DNA from: Serratia sarumanii
Lineage (GTDB): Bacteria > Pseudomonadota > Gammaproteobacteria > Enterobacterales > Enterobacteriaceae
NCBI RefSeq assembly: GCF_029962605.1
Contig: NZ_CP124750.1
Coordinates: forward strand, 3,782,001-3,846,000
Direction of reading: 5' to 3'
Length of the DNA: 64,000 bases
Made by a program: the position numbers and the translations under genes. This document shows positions 56,132 through 64,000 of the stretch, piece by piece (positions within the stretch are counted from its first letter, which is position 1; every line of letters starts with the position of its first letter). The notes below the pieces were generated by a model. The model was given only the letters and a program-made list of their open reading frames with translations. It was not told the DNA's origin and searched no databases.

Positions 56132-57511
56132 CTACTCCTCGGGATCGTTGAACCCCATCATCCAGGTGAAGAGAAAACCGGCGACAATCGTAATCAGCAT
56201 CCCCGCCAGATACAACATCACCTTACCTGAGACGATGGTCAACGCCAAAGGCAGCCCCGAAATGCCGAAGGTGATTACCGTCGCCACCTTCCAGTAGCTG
56301 ATCAGCGCGCCGCCGACCGCCCCGCCGAGGCAGGCGCCGATAAACGGCCGCCCCAGCGGCAAGGTCACCCCGAAGATCAGCGGCTCGCCGATGCCGAGAA
56401 TGCCGACCGGCAACGCCCCTTTGATCACCTTCTTCAGCCGCGCGTTGCGGGTCTTCAACAGCACCGCCAGCGCCGCCCCTACCTGCCCGACGCCGGCCAT
56501 CGCCAGGATCGGCAGCAGCGGGTTGGAACCGTGCGCCTGCACCAGCTCGACGTGGATCGGCACCAGCCCCTGGTGCAGGCCGGAGAGCACCAGCGGCAGG
56601 AACAGCCCCGAGAGCAGCGCCCCCACCAGCAGCCCGCCCTTGTCGATCGCCAGATTGGCGCCGTGGGCGATGGCGTCGGAGATAATGCCGCCGATCGGCT
56701 GCAGAATCAGGATCGCCAGCGAGGCGGTGACCAGCGTGGTCAGCAATGGATTAAGGATCAGCTCAACCGATTCCGGCAGCAGCGTGCGCAGGCGTTTCTC
56801 CACCCAGCACATCAACGCCACCACCAGCAGCACGGCGATCACCCCGCCGCGCCCCGGCTGCAGCGCCTCGCCGAACAAGGTGATCTGCGCCAGCGCCGGG
56901 CTGGAGAGAATGCCCGCCATCACGCCGCCCATCGCCTGGGAGCCGCCGAACACCCGCGCGGCGTTGACCCCGACCAGAATGTTCATGATGGCGAACACCG
57001 CGCTGCCGAAGATCGCCAGCAACCCCAGCACGTTCGGGTAGTCCACCGCCAGTTGGCCGGCGATGTCGGGCCGTTTCAGCAGGTTGATGATGCCGGTGAT
57101 CAGGCCCGAGGCGATAAACGCCGGGATCAGCGGAATAAAAACATCGGCCAGCTTTTTCAGCGCACCGCTCATCGGCGCAGCGTATTTTTGCTTGGCCTGC
57201 GCCTTGATGCGGGCCGCGTCACCGACGGCGACGACGGGCTGCGCGCTACCGCTCAGCAATGCGCGCATGGCGTCCACCACCTTGGCGGCGGCGCCCGGGC
57301 CAACGATAAACTGATGCTGCTCACCCTGTTTGATATAGCCCTTCACGCCGGACAGCTGCTTGAGAGCGGCCAGATCCAGACGCTGTTCGTCGCTGACCTC
57401 GACGCGTACCCGCGTCATGCAGTTCTCCAGTTTGAGGATATTGCCCTCGCCCCCCACGCCCGCCAGGATCTGTGTCGCCAATGCCGTTGTCTTGTCCATC
57501 GCCGCCCCCAC
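56132..57511 (-). CDS. murP: PTS EIIBC permease, MurNAc type (MurP)
   Basis: A 459-aa sugar permease. The EIIB domain has the phospho-Cys in LENCMTRVRVEV (about residue 31), and the EIIC membrane domain shows about ten helices and the conserved GIGEPLIFGVTLPLGRPF (about 375). No EIIA domain is present, so it should use Crr. Gene context (murQ upstream, murR divergent) points to N-acetylmuramic acid uptake and phosphorylation. It is rather diverged from E. coli MurP (474 aa). The ATG four codons later (MDKTTALA) is an alternative start. Confidence 0.88.
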   Translation of the reverse strand: MGAAMDKTTALATQILAGVGGEGNILKLENCMTRVRVEVSDEQRLDLAALKQLSGVKGYIKQGEQHQFIVGPGAAAKVVDAMRALLSGSAQPVVAVGDAARIKAQAKQKYAAPMSGALKKLADVFIPLIPAFIASGLITGIINLLKRPDIAGQLAVDYPNVLGLLAIFGSAVFAIMNILVGVNAARVFGGSQAMGGVMAGILSSPALAQITLFGEALQPGRGGVIAVLLVVALMCWVEKRLRTLLPESVELILNPLLTTLVTASLAILILQPIGGIISDAIAHGANLAIDKGGLLVGALLSGLFLPLVLSGLHQGLVPIHVELVQAHGSNPLLPILAMAGVGQVGAALAVLLKTRNARLKKVIKGALPVGILGIGEPLIFGVTLPLGRPFIGACLGGAVGGALISYWKVATVITFGISGLPLALTIVSGKVMLYLAGMLITIVAGFLFTWMMGFNDPEE

Positions 57512-57517
57512 CGTGAG

Positions 57518-58411
57518 TTAACGCGCCAGCGCCGCGCGCAGGTAGCCGTCGTGCCGCTGCAGCCGCTGCTGCGCCTCTTCGGCGCTGACGCCGGCCAGAA
57601 TCATCAGTATCGCCGGCTTGACCTCGAAGCCGGTCTGCGCCAGCGCCGCCTCGGCCTGAGCGCGTTCGGCGCCGGTGGCCTCCACCACGATGCGGCAGGC
57701 GCGATCCACCAGTTTGACGTTGGTGGCCTTCACGTCCACCATCAGGTTCTGATAGACCTTGCCCAGCTTGACCATCGCGCCGGTCGACAGCATGTTGAGC
57801 ACCAGCTTCTGCGCGGTGCCGGATTTCAGGCGCGTCGAACCGGTCAGCGCCTCCGGCCCCACCACCGGTGAAATCGCCACCTGCGCTTCGTGCGCGATCG
57901 GCGAATCCGGGTTGCAGGAGATGGCCGCCGTCGGGCAGCCCAGCCCGCGCGCATAGCGCAGTGCGCCAATCACATAAGGCGTGCGCCCTGAGGCCGCCAA
58001 CCCCACCACCATATCGACGGCAGTGAGGTTCAGCGCCCGGAGATCGGCTTCGCCCAGGGCTTCGTCGTCTTCCGCCCCCTCCACCGCCTTGAGCAGTGCG
58101 CCCGGCCCGCCGGCGATCAAGCCCACCACCACGCCGTGCGGCACGCCGAAGGTCGGCGGGCACTCGGAGGCATCCAACACCCCCAATCGGCCGCTGGTGC
58201 CGGCGCCCAAATAAATCAGCCGGCCGCCGGCCTTCAACGCCGCCGCGGCCAAATCGACCGCCTGCGCGATCGCCGGCAGCACCTTTTCGATCGCCTCCGG
58301 CACCTTGCGGTCTTCCTGGTTAAAGCAGCGGACCATCTCCAGCGTCGACATCTCATCCAGCCCCATGGTGGCCGGGTTGCGGGTTTCCGATACCAGTGCG
58401 CCTAAGTTCAT
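57518..58411 (-). CDS. murQ: N-acetylmuramic acid 6-phosphate etherase MurQ
   Basis: Cleaves the lactyl ether of MurNAc-6-phosphate to give GlcNAc-6-phosphate and D-lactate. The start [22 protein letters not shown] is family-typical, and a SIS domain holds [23 protein letters not shown] (about residues 68-90). At 297 aa it matches E. coli MurQ (298 aa). It precedes murP by 6 bases and is divergent from murR, so the pair forms a muropeptide-recycling operon. Confidence 0.97.
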   Translation of the reverse strand: MNLGALVSETRNPATMGLDEMSTLEMVRCFNQEDRKVPEAIEKVLPAIAQAVDLAAAALKAGGRLIYLGAGTSGRLGVLDASECPPTFGVPHGVVVGLIAGGPGALLKAVEGAEDDEALGEADLRALNLTAVDMVVGLAASGRTPYVIGALRYARGLGCPTAAISCNPDSPIAHEAQVAISPVVGPEALTGSTRLKSGTAQKLVLNMLSTGAMVKLGKVYQNLMVDVKATNVKLVDRACRIVVEATGAERAQAEAALAQTGFEVKPAILMILAGVSAEEAQQRLQRHDGYLRAALAR

Positions 58412-58421
58412 CTGTTCACCT

Positions 58422-58471
58422 TTGAATTTTTAATTCACAAATTTAAATCAATATTTGAATATTTTATTCAA
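58422..58471. promoter_or_regulatory. Tandem palindromes in the murQ-murR promoter, probable MurR operators
   Basis: TTGAATATTTTATTCAA (58455-58471) is a perfect inverted repeat. A near copy, TTGAATTTTTAATTCAC, lies at 58422-58438, with centres 33 bases apart (three helical turns). Both lie between the divergent genes. Confidence 0.7.
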
Positions 58472-58578
58472 CAAAGCGAGCGCTATTTGCTATTTTAACG
58501 ACGAGCTCACAAAAATTTTCACCGCGCGTTTTCGCCGCCTGCGTGGCAAAATGGCCGCTGGTTTCCAGGGAAAGATCA

Positions 58579-59427
58579 ATGAGTACCCTTCTGCGCATAC
58601 GCCAGATGTATCCGACACTGGCGCAAAACGACCGCAAGCTGGCGGACTTTTTGCTGAACAACGCCGAGCAGGCGCGCCATCTCAGCTCGCAAAAGCTGGC
58701 CGAGCTGGCCGGCATCAGCCAGTCGAGCGTGGTGAAGTTCGCCCAAAAGCTGGGCTATAAGGGCTTTCCGGCGCTGAAGCTGGCGCTGAGCGAAACGCTG
58801 GCCCAGCCGCAGGCCGAGCCGGTGGTGACCGTTCACAACCACATCCTCAGCAGCGACACGCTGAAAATCGTCGGTGAAAAACTGCTGGCGGAAAAGCAGG
58901 CGGCGCTGCGCGCGACGCTGGACATCAACAGCGAAGAGCGGCTGCATCAGGCGCTGGACATGCTGCGCCAGGCTCGCCGGGTGATGCTGATCGGCATCGG
59001 CGCCTCCGGGCTGGTGGCCAAGGATTTCTCCTTCAAACTGCTGAAAATCGGCGTGATGGCGGTGGCCGAACCGGACATGCACGTCCAGCTGGCGGCGGTT
59101 CAGGCGCTGGACAAACGCGATCTGCTGCTGGCTATCTCTTTCAGCGGCGAACGGCGTGAAATCAATCTGGCGGCGGAAGAGGCGCGCCAGGCCGGCGCCA
59201 GGGTATTGGCGCTGACCAGCTTTTCTCCCAACGGCCTGCAGCAGCGCGCGGACCACTGCCTCTATACCATCGCCGAAGAGCCCCACACCCGCAGCGCGGC
59301 CATCTCTTCCAGCACGGCCCAGTACGCCCTCACCGACCTGCTGTTTATGGCGCTGATCCAGCACGATCTCGATCATGCCCGCGATCGCATCAAACACAGC
59401 GAACAGTTAATGAAAAAGTTGGTTTGA
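58579..59427 (+). CDS. murR: MurR/RpiR-family regulator of murQP
   Basis: A 282-aa regulator. The N-terminal HTH_6 domain has AELAGISQSSVVKFAQKLGYKGFPALKLAL (shown in part; about residues 42-72). A C-terminal SIS domain (LIGIGASGLVAKDFSFKLLKIG, about 140-161) senses the sugar phosphate, likely MurNAc-6-phosphate. I start at MSTLLRIRQ, with AGGGAAAG upstream. It is colinear with E. coli MurR (285 aa) and is expected to repress murQP and itself through the palindromes upstream. Confidence 0.92.
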   Translation: MSTLLRIRQMYPTLAQNDRKLADFLLNNAEQARHLSSQKLAELAGISQSSVVKFAQKLGYKGFPALKLALSETLAQPQAEPVVTVHNHILSSDTLKIVGEKLLAEKQAALRATLDINSEERLHQALDMLRQARRVMLIGIGASGLVAKDFSFKLLKIGVMAVAEPDMHVQLAAVQALDKRDLLLAISFSGERREINLAAEEARQAGARVLALTSFSPNGLQQRADHCLYTIAEEPHTRSAAISSSTAQYALTDLLFMALIQHDLDHARDRIKHSEQLMKKLV

Positions 59428-59459
59428 GGCGTATAATGGCGGCCGATAAAACGCCGCCA

Positions 59460-59538
59460 GCTCAATTATTTCCCTTCTCTGCATTCGAAAAATAATGTGC
59501 GGGCGGTGACTCGCTCAATTATCGTTCAATAATTGAGC
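59460..59538 (+). promoter_or_regulatory. Inverted-repeat cluster upstream of the phosphoethanolamine transferase gene
   Basis: GCTCAATTAT-N6-ATAATTGAGC is a perfect 10-bp inverted repeat (59513-59538). A third copy of the half, GCTCAATTAT, lies at 59460-59469 in direct orientation, 53 bases away. It is placed like an operator or, less likely, a transcript hairpin. Confidence 0.55.
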
Positions 59539-59570
59539 ATGCATGGACAGCATTATTTAACGATACCATT

Positions 59571-61115
59571 ATGAATACACACACTGTTATTTTAGATAAG
59601 TTGCGGCACTCCGTGGCTCACCCGACCCTGCGCACTTTTTTATTTTACGCCATTATTGCTTTGATATTGATCAAAGCGATGGGATACAGCGGTGGAAAAG
59701 GCATTGATATTCTTTTTATTGCACTTATCTTGCTATTATTATCTAACCATTCGCTTACCCGCTACGGCCTGATTATTCCGTTTATTCTGCTGTGCGCGCT
59801 GTATGCGCCGGTCGGGGCCATTTACGGGTCTCCGTCAGCGGCCGTGGTGTCTGCCCTGCTGCAAACCAACAGTACAGAAGCGAGTGAGTTCCTGCATACC
59901 CTCCCAGCCAGGTGTTATCTGCTGCCTGTCGTAATATTTACCATGCTTATTATTTTAAAAAGGTTTATTTGGCGACAAGCACTACCAAAAAAAATCATAT
60001 TGCCTTTGCTGGCGTTATTTGCGGTTATCGTCATCACCAGAATATTCAGCGGTGGCTTGGTTAAGCTTAAATTACCTGACTTCTTTTTATCCACCTACTC
60101 CGCTTACGATCAATATCAACAGCAAATTGATGAATTAAACACCGGCGTTTCAGAACCGTACTCTTGGTCGATCACCTCTGGCGCACCGAAGAATGAAAAC
60201 TATGTCATTATCGTCGGCGAAAGTATGCGCAGGGATCATATGTCCTTATTTGGTTATCCGGTGTCCACTACACCGTTTCTGGATAATGCCAAGGGACGGT
60301 TTTACAGTAATTATATTTCCACCGCGCCGAATACATTCGAATCCCTCCCCCGCACGCTGGCTTTAAGCAACGGCCACAGCATTGCCCTCGGAGATAATAT
60401 CATCACCCTGGCAAAAGCCGCCGGCCTCAATACCCACTGGCTGTCCAATCAGGGCATGTTCGGGCAATTCGATACGCCGGTATCAAAAATCGCCATGTTC
60501 AGCGATAACCATTACTTCCTGAAGAAAGGCGACTATCAATCGCGCAACACCGATGATGATGCACTGCTGCCGATATTTGACCAATTATTGAGCCGCCAGG
60601 GGCAAGGCAACCTGTATGTGCTGCATCTGATGGGCTCGCACGCCGACTTTTGCGAGCGGCTTAACGGCGAACCGCCGAGCGTCGAGTCGCCGAATAAGGA
60701 GCTGGCCTGCTACCTCTCTACCTATCGCAAGACTGATCGTTTTATCGAGCAGGTTTATCAAAGTCTGAAACAGACCGGCGCGCCGTTTAAACTGTTCTAT
60801 TTCTCCGATCACGGTCTTTCCCATAAGGATATCGGCGGCATACGTTCTCTGCGTCACAGCGGCGATACCCGGCAGAATTACCAGGTGCCGTTGCTGGTGC
60901 TGAGCGATCGCGACCAACAGCACCAGATCATTGATGATCCCTTGAGCGCGTTCGATTTTATCGGGTTGTTTGCTCAAGAGGCGGGAATACGGGTTACCCA
61001 TCCGGAGGTGATGCCTACGATGCGTATGGCGGATACCGATAAGCGCTGGGTGTTTGACGGGCAGAGAAGGGTTGATTTCGATCAGTTGGCTGACGACCCA
61101 CCTGAGTTACCCTAA
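59571..61115 (+). CDS. Phosphoethanolamine transferase-like sulfatase-family membrane protein
   Basis: A 514-aa inner-membrane protein. About five hydrophobic helices (residues 20-175) are followed by a periplasmic sulfatase-fold domain. Metal-site blocks are seen: YVIIVGESMRRDHMSLFGY (about 209-227), TTPFL, APNTFESLPRTL (possible catalytic Thr or Ser, about 253-264), MGSHADFCERL and FSDHGLSHK (about 410). Relatives such as EptA/EptB/CptA/OpgE transfer phosphoethanolamine to LPS or glucans; the acceptor here is unknown. Coding is more AT-rich than its neighbours, which suggests acquisition. It stands alone behind an inverted-repeat cluster. Confidence 0.8.
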   Translation: MNTHTVILDKLRHSVAHPTLRTFLFYAIIALILIKAMGYSGGKGIDILFIALILLLLSNHSLTRYGLIIPFILLCALYAPVGAIYGSPSAAVVSALLQTNSTEASEFLHTLPARCYLLPVVIFTMLIILKRFIWRQALPKKIILPLLALFAVIVITRIFSGGLVKLKLPDFFLSTYSAYDQYQQQIDELNTGVSEPYSWSITSGAPKNENYVIIVGESMRRDHMSLFGYPVSTTPFLDNAKGRFYSNYISTAPNTFESLPRTLALSNGHSIALGDNIITLAKAAGLNTHWLSNQGMFGQFDTPVSKIAMFSDNHYFLKKGDYQSRNTDDDALLPIFDQLLSRQGQGNLYVLHLMGSHADFCERLNGEPPSVESPNKELACYLSTYRKTDRFIEQVYQSLKQTGAPFKLFYFSDHGLSHKDIGGIRSLRHSGDTRQNYQVPLLVLSDRDQQHQIIDDPLSAFDFIGLFAQEAGIRVTHPEVMPTMRMADTDKRWVFDGQRRVDFDQLADDPPELP

Positions 61116-61200
61116 GCGGTAAGATGACGAAAAAACGCCCGCCGCGCGGTGATTCTATGATAGATTGCGCGCCAGCCCGAGCACACCGATGGAAAGATAA

Positions 61201-61467
<267 letters not shown>

Positions 61468-61483
61468 TCCGCCGCAGGACTGA

Positions 61484-61512
61484 CAAGGGCGCCACAGGCG
61501 CCCTTGCTATTT
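61484..61512 (+). terminator. Terminator between yfhL and acpS
   Basis: CAAGGGCGCC-ACA-GGCGCCCTTG, a perfect 10-bp stem followed by CTATTTTC on the plus strand. It ends the yfhL transcript. Confidence 0.85.
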
Positions 61513-61893
61513 TCAGCTTTCGACGATCACCGTCGCGCAGGCGTAGCGCCGTTCGTCGGCCAGCGAAACGTGGATCGCGGTGACCCCCATCTCCCCGGCC
61601 AGCTCGGCGGCGCGGCCGTGCAAACGAATATTCGGCTTGCCCAGCGCATCGTTGAACACTTCGAACTGATTGAACGCCAGGCCGTTGCGAATGCCGGTGC
61701 CGAACGCCTTGGCGGCGGCCTCTTTCACCGCGAAACGTTTGGCCAGAAAGCGAATCGGCTGCTGGTGCTGCTGATACAGCGCCCACTCGGCGTCGCTCAG
61801 CACGCGGCGCGCCAGGCGATCGCCGCTGCGCTCCACCACCGCTTCGATACGCGCCATCTCAACGATGTCGGTTCCCAGCCCGAGCACCGCCAT
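61513..61893 (-). CDS. acpS: Holo-[acyl-carrier-protein] synthase AcpS
   Basis: Transfers 4'-phosphopantetheine from CoA to acyl carrier protein. Metal-binding Asp in [13 protein letters not shown] (about residue 9) and the [15 protein letters not shown] motif (about 54-68) are present. At 126 aa it equals E. coli AcpS. Its start overlaps the pdxJ stop by one base. Confidence 0.98.
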   Translation of the reverse strand: MAVLGLGTDIVEMARIEAVVERSGDRLARRVLSDAEWALYQQHQQPIRFLAKRFAVKEAAAKAFGTGIRNGLAFNQFEVFNDALGKPNIRLHGRAAELAGEMGVTAIHVSLADERRYACATVIVES

Positions 61894-62624
61894 TACCGGC
61901 GCGCTTCCCGCATCAGCACTTTCATGTCGGCAACCGCGGCCGGCAGCCCGCTCATCACCGCCTGGCCGATAATCGCATGGCCGATGTTCAGCTCGTGCAT
62001 CTCCGGCAGCGCGGCGATCGGCTGCACGTTATGGTAGGTCAGACCGTGGCCGGCGTTGACCTTCAGCCCTTTCTCGGCCGCGTAGGCGGCGGCTACCGCG
62101 ATGCGGCGCAGCTCGGCCTGTACCGCCAGCTCGCCCTGCGCTTCGGCGTAGGCGCCGGTGTGGATTTCGATATAGGGTGCGCCCACCGCCACCGCCGCGT
62201 CGATCTGGCGATGATCGGGATCGATGAACAGCGAGACCAAAATGCCCGCCTGCGCCAGGCGCTCAACCGCCACGCTCATTTTGTCCAGCTGGCCGGCGAC
62301 GTCCAGGCCGCCTTCGGTGGTCACTTCTTCGCGCTTCTCCGGCACCAGGCAGCAGAAATGCGGCTTCAGCTCAATGGCGATGTCCAGCATCTCGTCGGTC
62401 ACCGCCATCTCCAGATTCATGCGCGTCTGGATGGTCTGGCGCAGCAGGCGCACGTCGCGGTCGGTGATGTGGCGGCGGTCTTCGCGCAGATGCACGGTAA
62501 TGCCGTCGGCTCCCGCCTGTTCGGCAATGAATGCCGCCTGAACCGGATCCGGGTATTGGGTTCCGCGCGCGTTACGTAACGTGGCGATGTGATCGATATT
62601 GACGCCCAGCAGCAAATCAGCCAT
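61893..62624 (-). CDS. pdxJ: Pyridoxine 5'-phosphate synthase PdxJ
   Basis: Condenses deoxyxylulose 5-phosphate and aminoacetone-phosphate to pyridoxine 5'-phosphate. TIM barrel with [23 protein letters not shown] (residues 4-26), [10 protein letters not shown] and [12 protein letters not shown] (about 190-210). At 243 aa it matches E. coli PdxJ. It lies 71 bases after recO and overlaps acpS by one base. Confidence 0.98.
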   Translation of the reverse strand: MADLLLGVNIDHIATLRNARGTQYPDPVQAAFIAEQAGADGITVHLREDRRHITDRDVRLLRQTIQTRMNLEMAVTDEMLDIAIELKPHFCCLVPEKREEVTTEGGLDVAGQLDKMSVAVERLAQAGILVSLFIDPDHRQIDAAVAVGAPYIEIHTGAYAEAQGELAVQAELRRIAVAAAYAAEKGLKVNAGHGLTYHNVQPIAALPEMHELNIGHAIIGQAVMSGLPAAVADMKVLMREARR

Positions 62625-62695
62625 GACAACCTCTAAATACGATTTTCAGTGCCAGCAGTTTACACGCGGGCGCAAGGCGGCAAAAGGGGAAAAGG

Positions 62696-63427
62696 TCAGG
62701 CGTCGTCGACCGGCGTATTCGGCTGTTTGCGCACGAACTGGCGGAACAGTTCGCGGCTCTTCAACGGCTTGCCGCCTAGATAGGGTTTCAGCGCCATGCG
62801 GGTGAAACGCTTGGCGGCGCGCAGCGTCTCGGCATCGGGAAACTGCCGCTCCGCCAGCGCGCGCAGTTCGCGCCCGGTGAAGCTGTAGTGATCCACCACC
62901 AGGCTGGCGATGAAGCCTTTCTCTTCGCGATAGCGATAGGTCATGGCATCATCCACCGGCAGGCCGCTGCCGGCGCAGTGCAGGAAATCGAGGCCGTAAC
63001 CCAGGTGGTGCAGCAAGGCCAGCTCGAACTGGCGCAGCGCCTGCTCCGGCGAGCTGTCTTCCGCCGCCAGCGCCTGCAGGCATTGCAGATAATCGAAGAA
63101 CAGCACCGAGTAGTTGGTTTCCTGCTCGAGCACGCGCGCCAGCAGTTCGTTCACGTACAGGCCGCTGTACAGCATCATGCCGCTGAGGGGTAAACCGAGG
63201 GAGACCGCTTCGGCGTTGCGCAGCGTTTTCACTTCGCCGCGGCCGCCCCAGCGCACTAACAGAGGAGTAAAGGGCTGCAGGCAACCCTTCAGATTGGAGC
63301 GGCGGCTGCGCGCGCCTTTCGCCAGCAAGCGCACCCGCCCATGACCTTCGGTAAACAGATCCAGCATCAGACTGGTTTCACTGTACGGCCGCCCATGCAG
63401 GACGAAAGCGCGCTCCCAGCCGTCCAC
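62696..63427 (-). CDS. recO: DNA repair protein RecO
   Basis: A 243-aa recombination mediator of the RecFOR pathway, which loads RecA on SSB-coated DNA. An N-terminal OB fold ([36 protein letters not shown], in part) is followed by a helical domain with [18 protein letters not shown] content near 88-101. E. coli RecO is 242 aa. It follows era by 6 bases, in the conserved era-recO-pdxJ-acpS order. Confidence 0.97.
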   Translation of the reverse strand: MDGWERAFVLHGRPYSETSLMLDLFTEGHGRVRLLAKGARSRRSNLKGCLQPFTPLLVRWGGRGEVKTLRNAEAVSLGLPLSGMMLYSGLYVNELLARVLEQETNYSVLFFDYLQCLQALAAEDSSPEQALRQFELALLHHLGYGLDFLHCAGSGLPVDDAMTYRYREEKGFIASLVVDHYSFTGRELRALAERQFPDAETLRAAKRFTRMALKPYLGGKPLKSRELFRQFVRKQPNTPVDDA

Positions 63428-63433
63428 GGATCG

Positions 63434-64000
63434 TTACTTCAGATCGTCAACATAGCCCAGGCTGCGCAGCGCACGTTCGTCGTCCGCCCAACCGGATTTC
63501 ACTTTCACCCACAGCTCGAGATGCACTTTGGCGTCGAACATCTGTTCCATGTCCTGGCGCGCTTCGATGCCGATGGTTTTGATCTTGGCGCCCTTGTTGC
63601 CGATGACCATTTTCTTCTGGCCTTCGCGCTCGACCAGGATCAGGCCGTGCACATCGTAGCCGCCGCGATCGTTGGCCACGAACTGTTCGATTTCTACCGT
63701 CACCGAGTACGGCAGCTCTTCGCCCAGGAAACGCATCAGCTTCTCGCGGATGATCTCGGAGGCCATAAAGCGCTGTGAGCGATCGGTGATGTAGTCTTCA
63801 GGGAAGTGGTGTTCCGCTTCCGGCAGCAGCTTGCGCACGATGCCGGCGATGGTGTCGACGTTCATGCCTTTTTCGGCGGAGATAGGCACCACGTCGAGGA
63901 AGTTCATCTGCTGGCTGAGGAACGCGATGTGCGGCAACAGCTTGGATTTGTCGGTGACGTTATCGACCTTGTTGATCGCCAGCAATACCGGGCAGCGCAG
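63434..64000 (-). CDS. era: GTPase Era (3' part, cut by the window end)
   Basis: Essential GTPase that binds the 3' end of 16S rRNA in 30S assembly. Only the C-terminal 188 codons are present; the frame runs off the window, so no start is visible. The NKVD motif of the G domain is near the cut, and the KH domain follows, with [12 protein letters not shown]. The apparent start at 63985 is an internal Leu codon. Confidence 0.97.
   Translation of the reverse strand: MRCPVLLAINKVDNVTDKSKLLPHIAFLSQQMNFLDVVPISAEKGMNVDTIAGIVRKLLPEAEHHFPEDYITDRSQRFMASEIIREKLMRFLGEELPYSVTVEIEQFVANDRGGYDVHGLILVEREGQKKMVIGNKGAKIKTIGIEARQDMEQMFDAKVHLELWVKVKSGWADDERALRSLGYVDDLK

Overview
The window is chromosomal DNA of a GC-rich enterobacterium, almost certainly a Serratia close to S. 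marcescens. Gene order follows the Escherichia coli hisS-isc-glyA-purL-era neighbourhood. Serratia-type features are a protealysin-like M4 protease with an emfourin-type inhibitor gene, a Tat-exported spermidine dehydrogenase-like oxidase, pilW between rodZ and rlmN, and ERIC repeats. I saw no tRNA, rRNA, insertion sequence, prophage or CRISPR array. Most genes lie on the minus strand.

Layout. 1-1352: protease/inhibitor pair (+). 1357-2547: yfgJ and an AEC-family transporter (-). 2647-12345: der-bamB-yfgM-hisS-ispG-rodZ-pilW-rlmN-ndk (-). 12508-20614: sseB, pepB and the complete isc operon iscR-S-U-A-hscB-hscA-fdx-iscX (-), with an ERIC copy carrying a hairpin-rich insert between pepB and iscX. 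20808-28173: trmJ (-), suhB (+), a NicO-type metal transporter with a DUF1007 protein (-), csiE (+), hcaT and glyA (-). 28531-29721: hmp (+), behind an NsrR-type operator. 29759-41084: a minus-strand polyamine-catabolism block: triheme cytochrome c, spermidine dehydrogenase-like flavoprotein, patD, a ydcSTUV-type ABC importer, a second aminoaldehyde dehydrogenase and a LysR regulator, with two ERIC copies. 41479-52009: glnB, nadE, glrR-qseG-glrK, the glmY small-RNA locus with its sigma-54 promoter and three GlrR sites, and purL (-). 52230-64000: mltF (+), tadA (-), a DUF2157 membrane protein (+), pgpC (-), murP-murQ (-) divergent from murR (+), an orphan phosphoethanolamine-transferase-like protein (+), yfhL (+), then acpS-pdxJ-recO-era (-), with era cut by the window end.

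Functional links. The polyamine block could form one pathway: spermidine is oxidised by an exported flavoprotein that passes electrons to the cytochrome c, 4-aminobutyraldehyde is converted to GABA by one or both dehydrogenases, and the ABC importer supplies substrate. GlrK/QseG/GlrR most likely control glmY through the TGTC-N10-GACA sites upstream. MurR probably controls murQP and itself through tandem palindromes in the divergent promoter. IscR probably autoregulates the isc operon through two type-1 sites.

The least explained parts are the polyamine module, the structured DNA between glmY and glrK, the hairpin insert in the first ERIC, interleaved inverted repeats after ndk, and an inverted-repeat cluster upstream of the orphan transferase.
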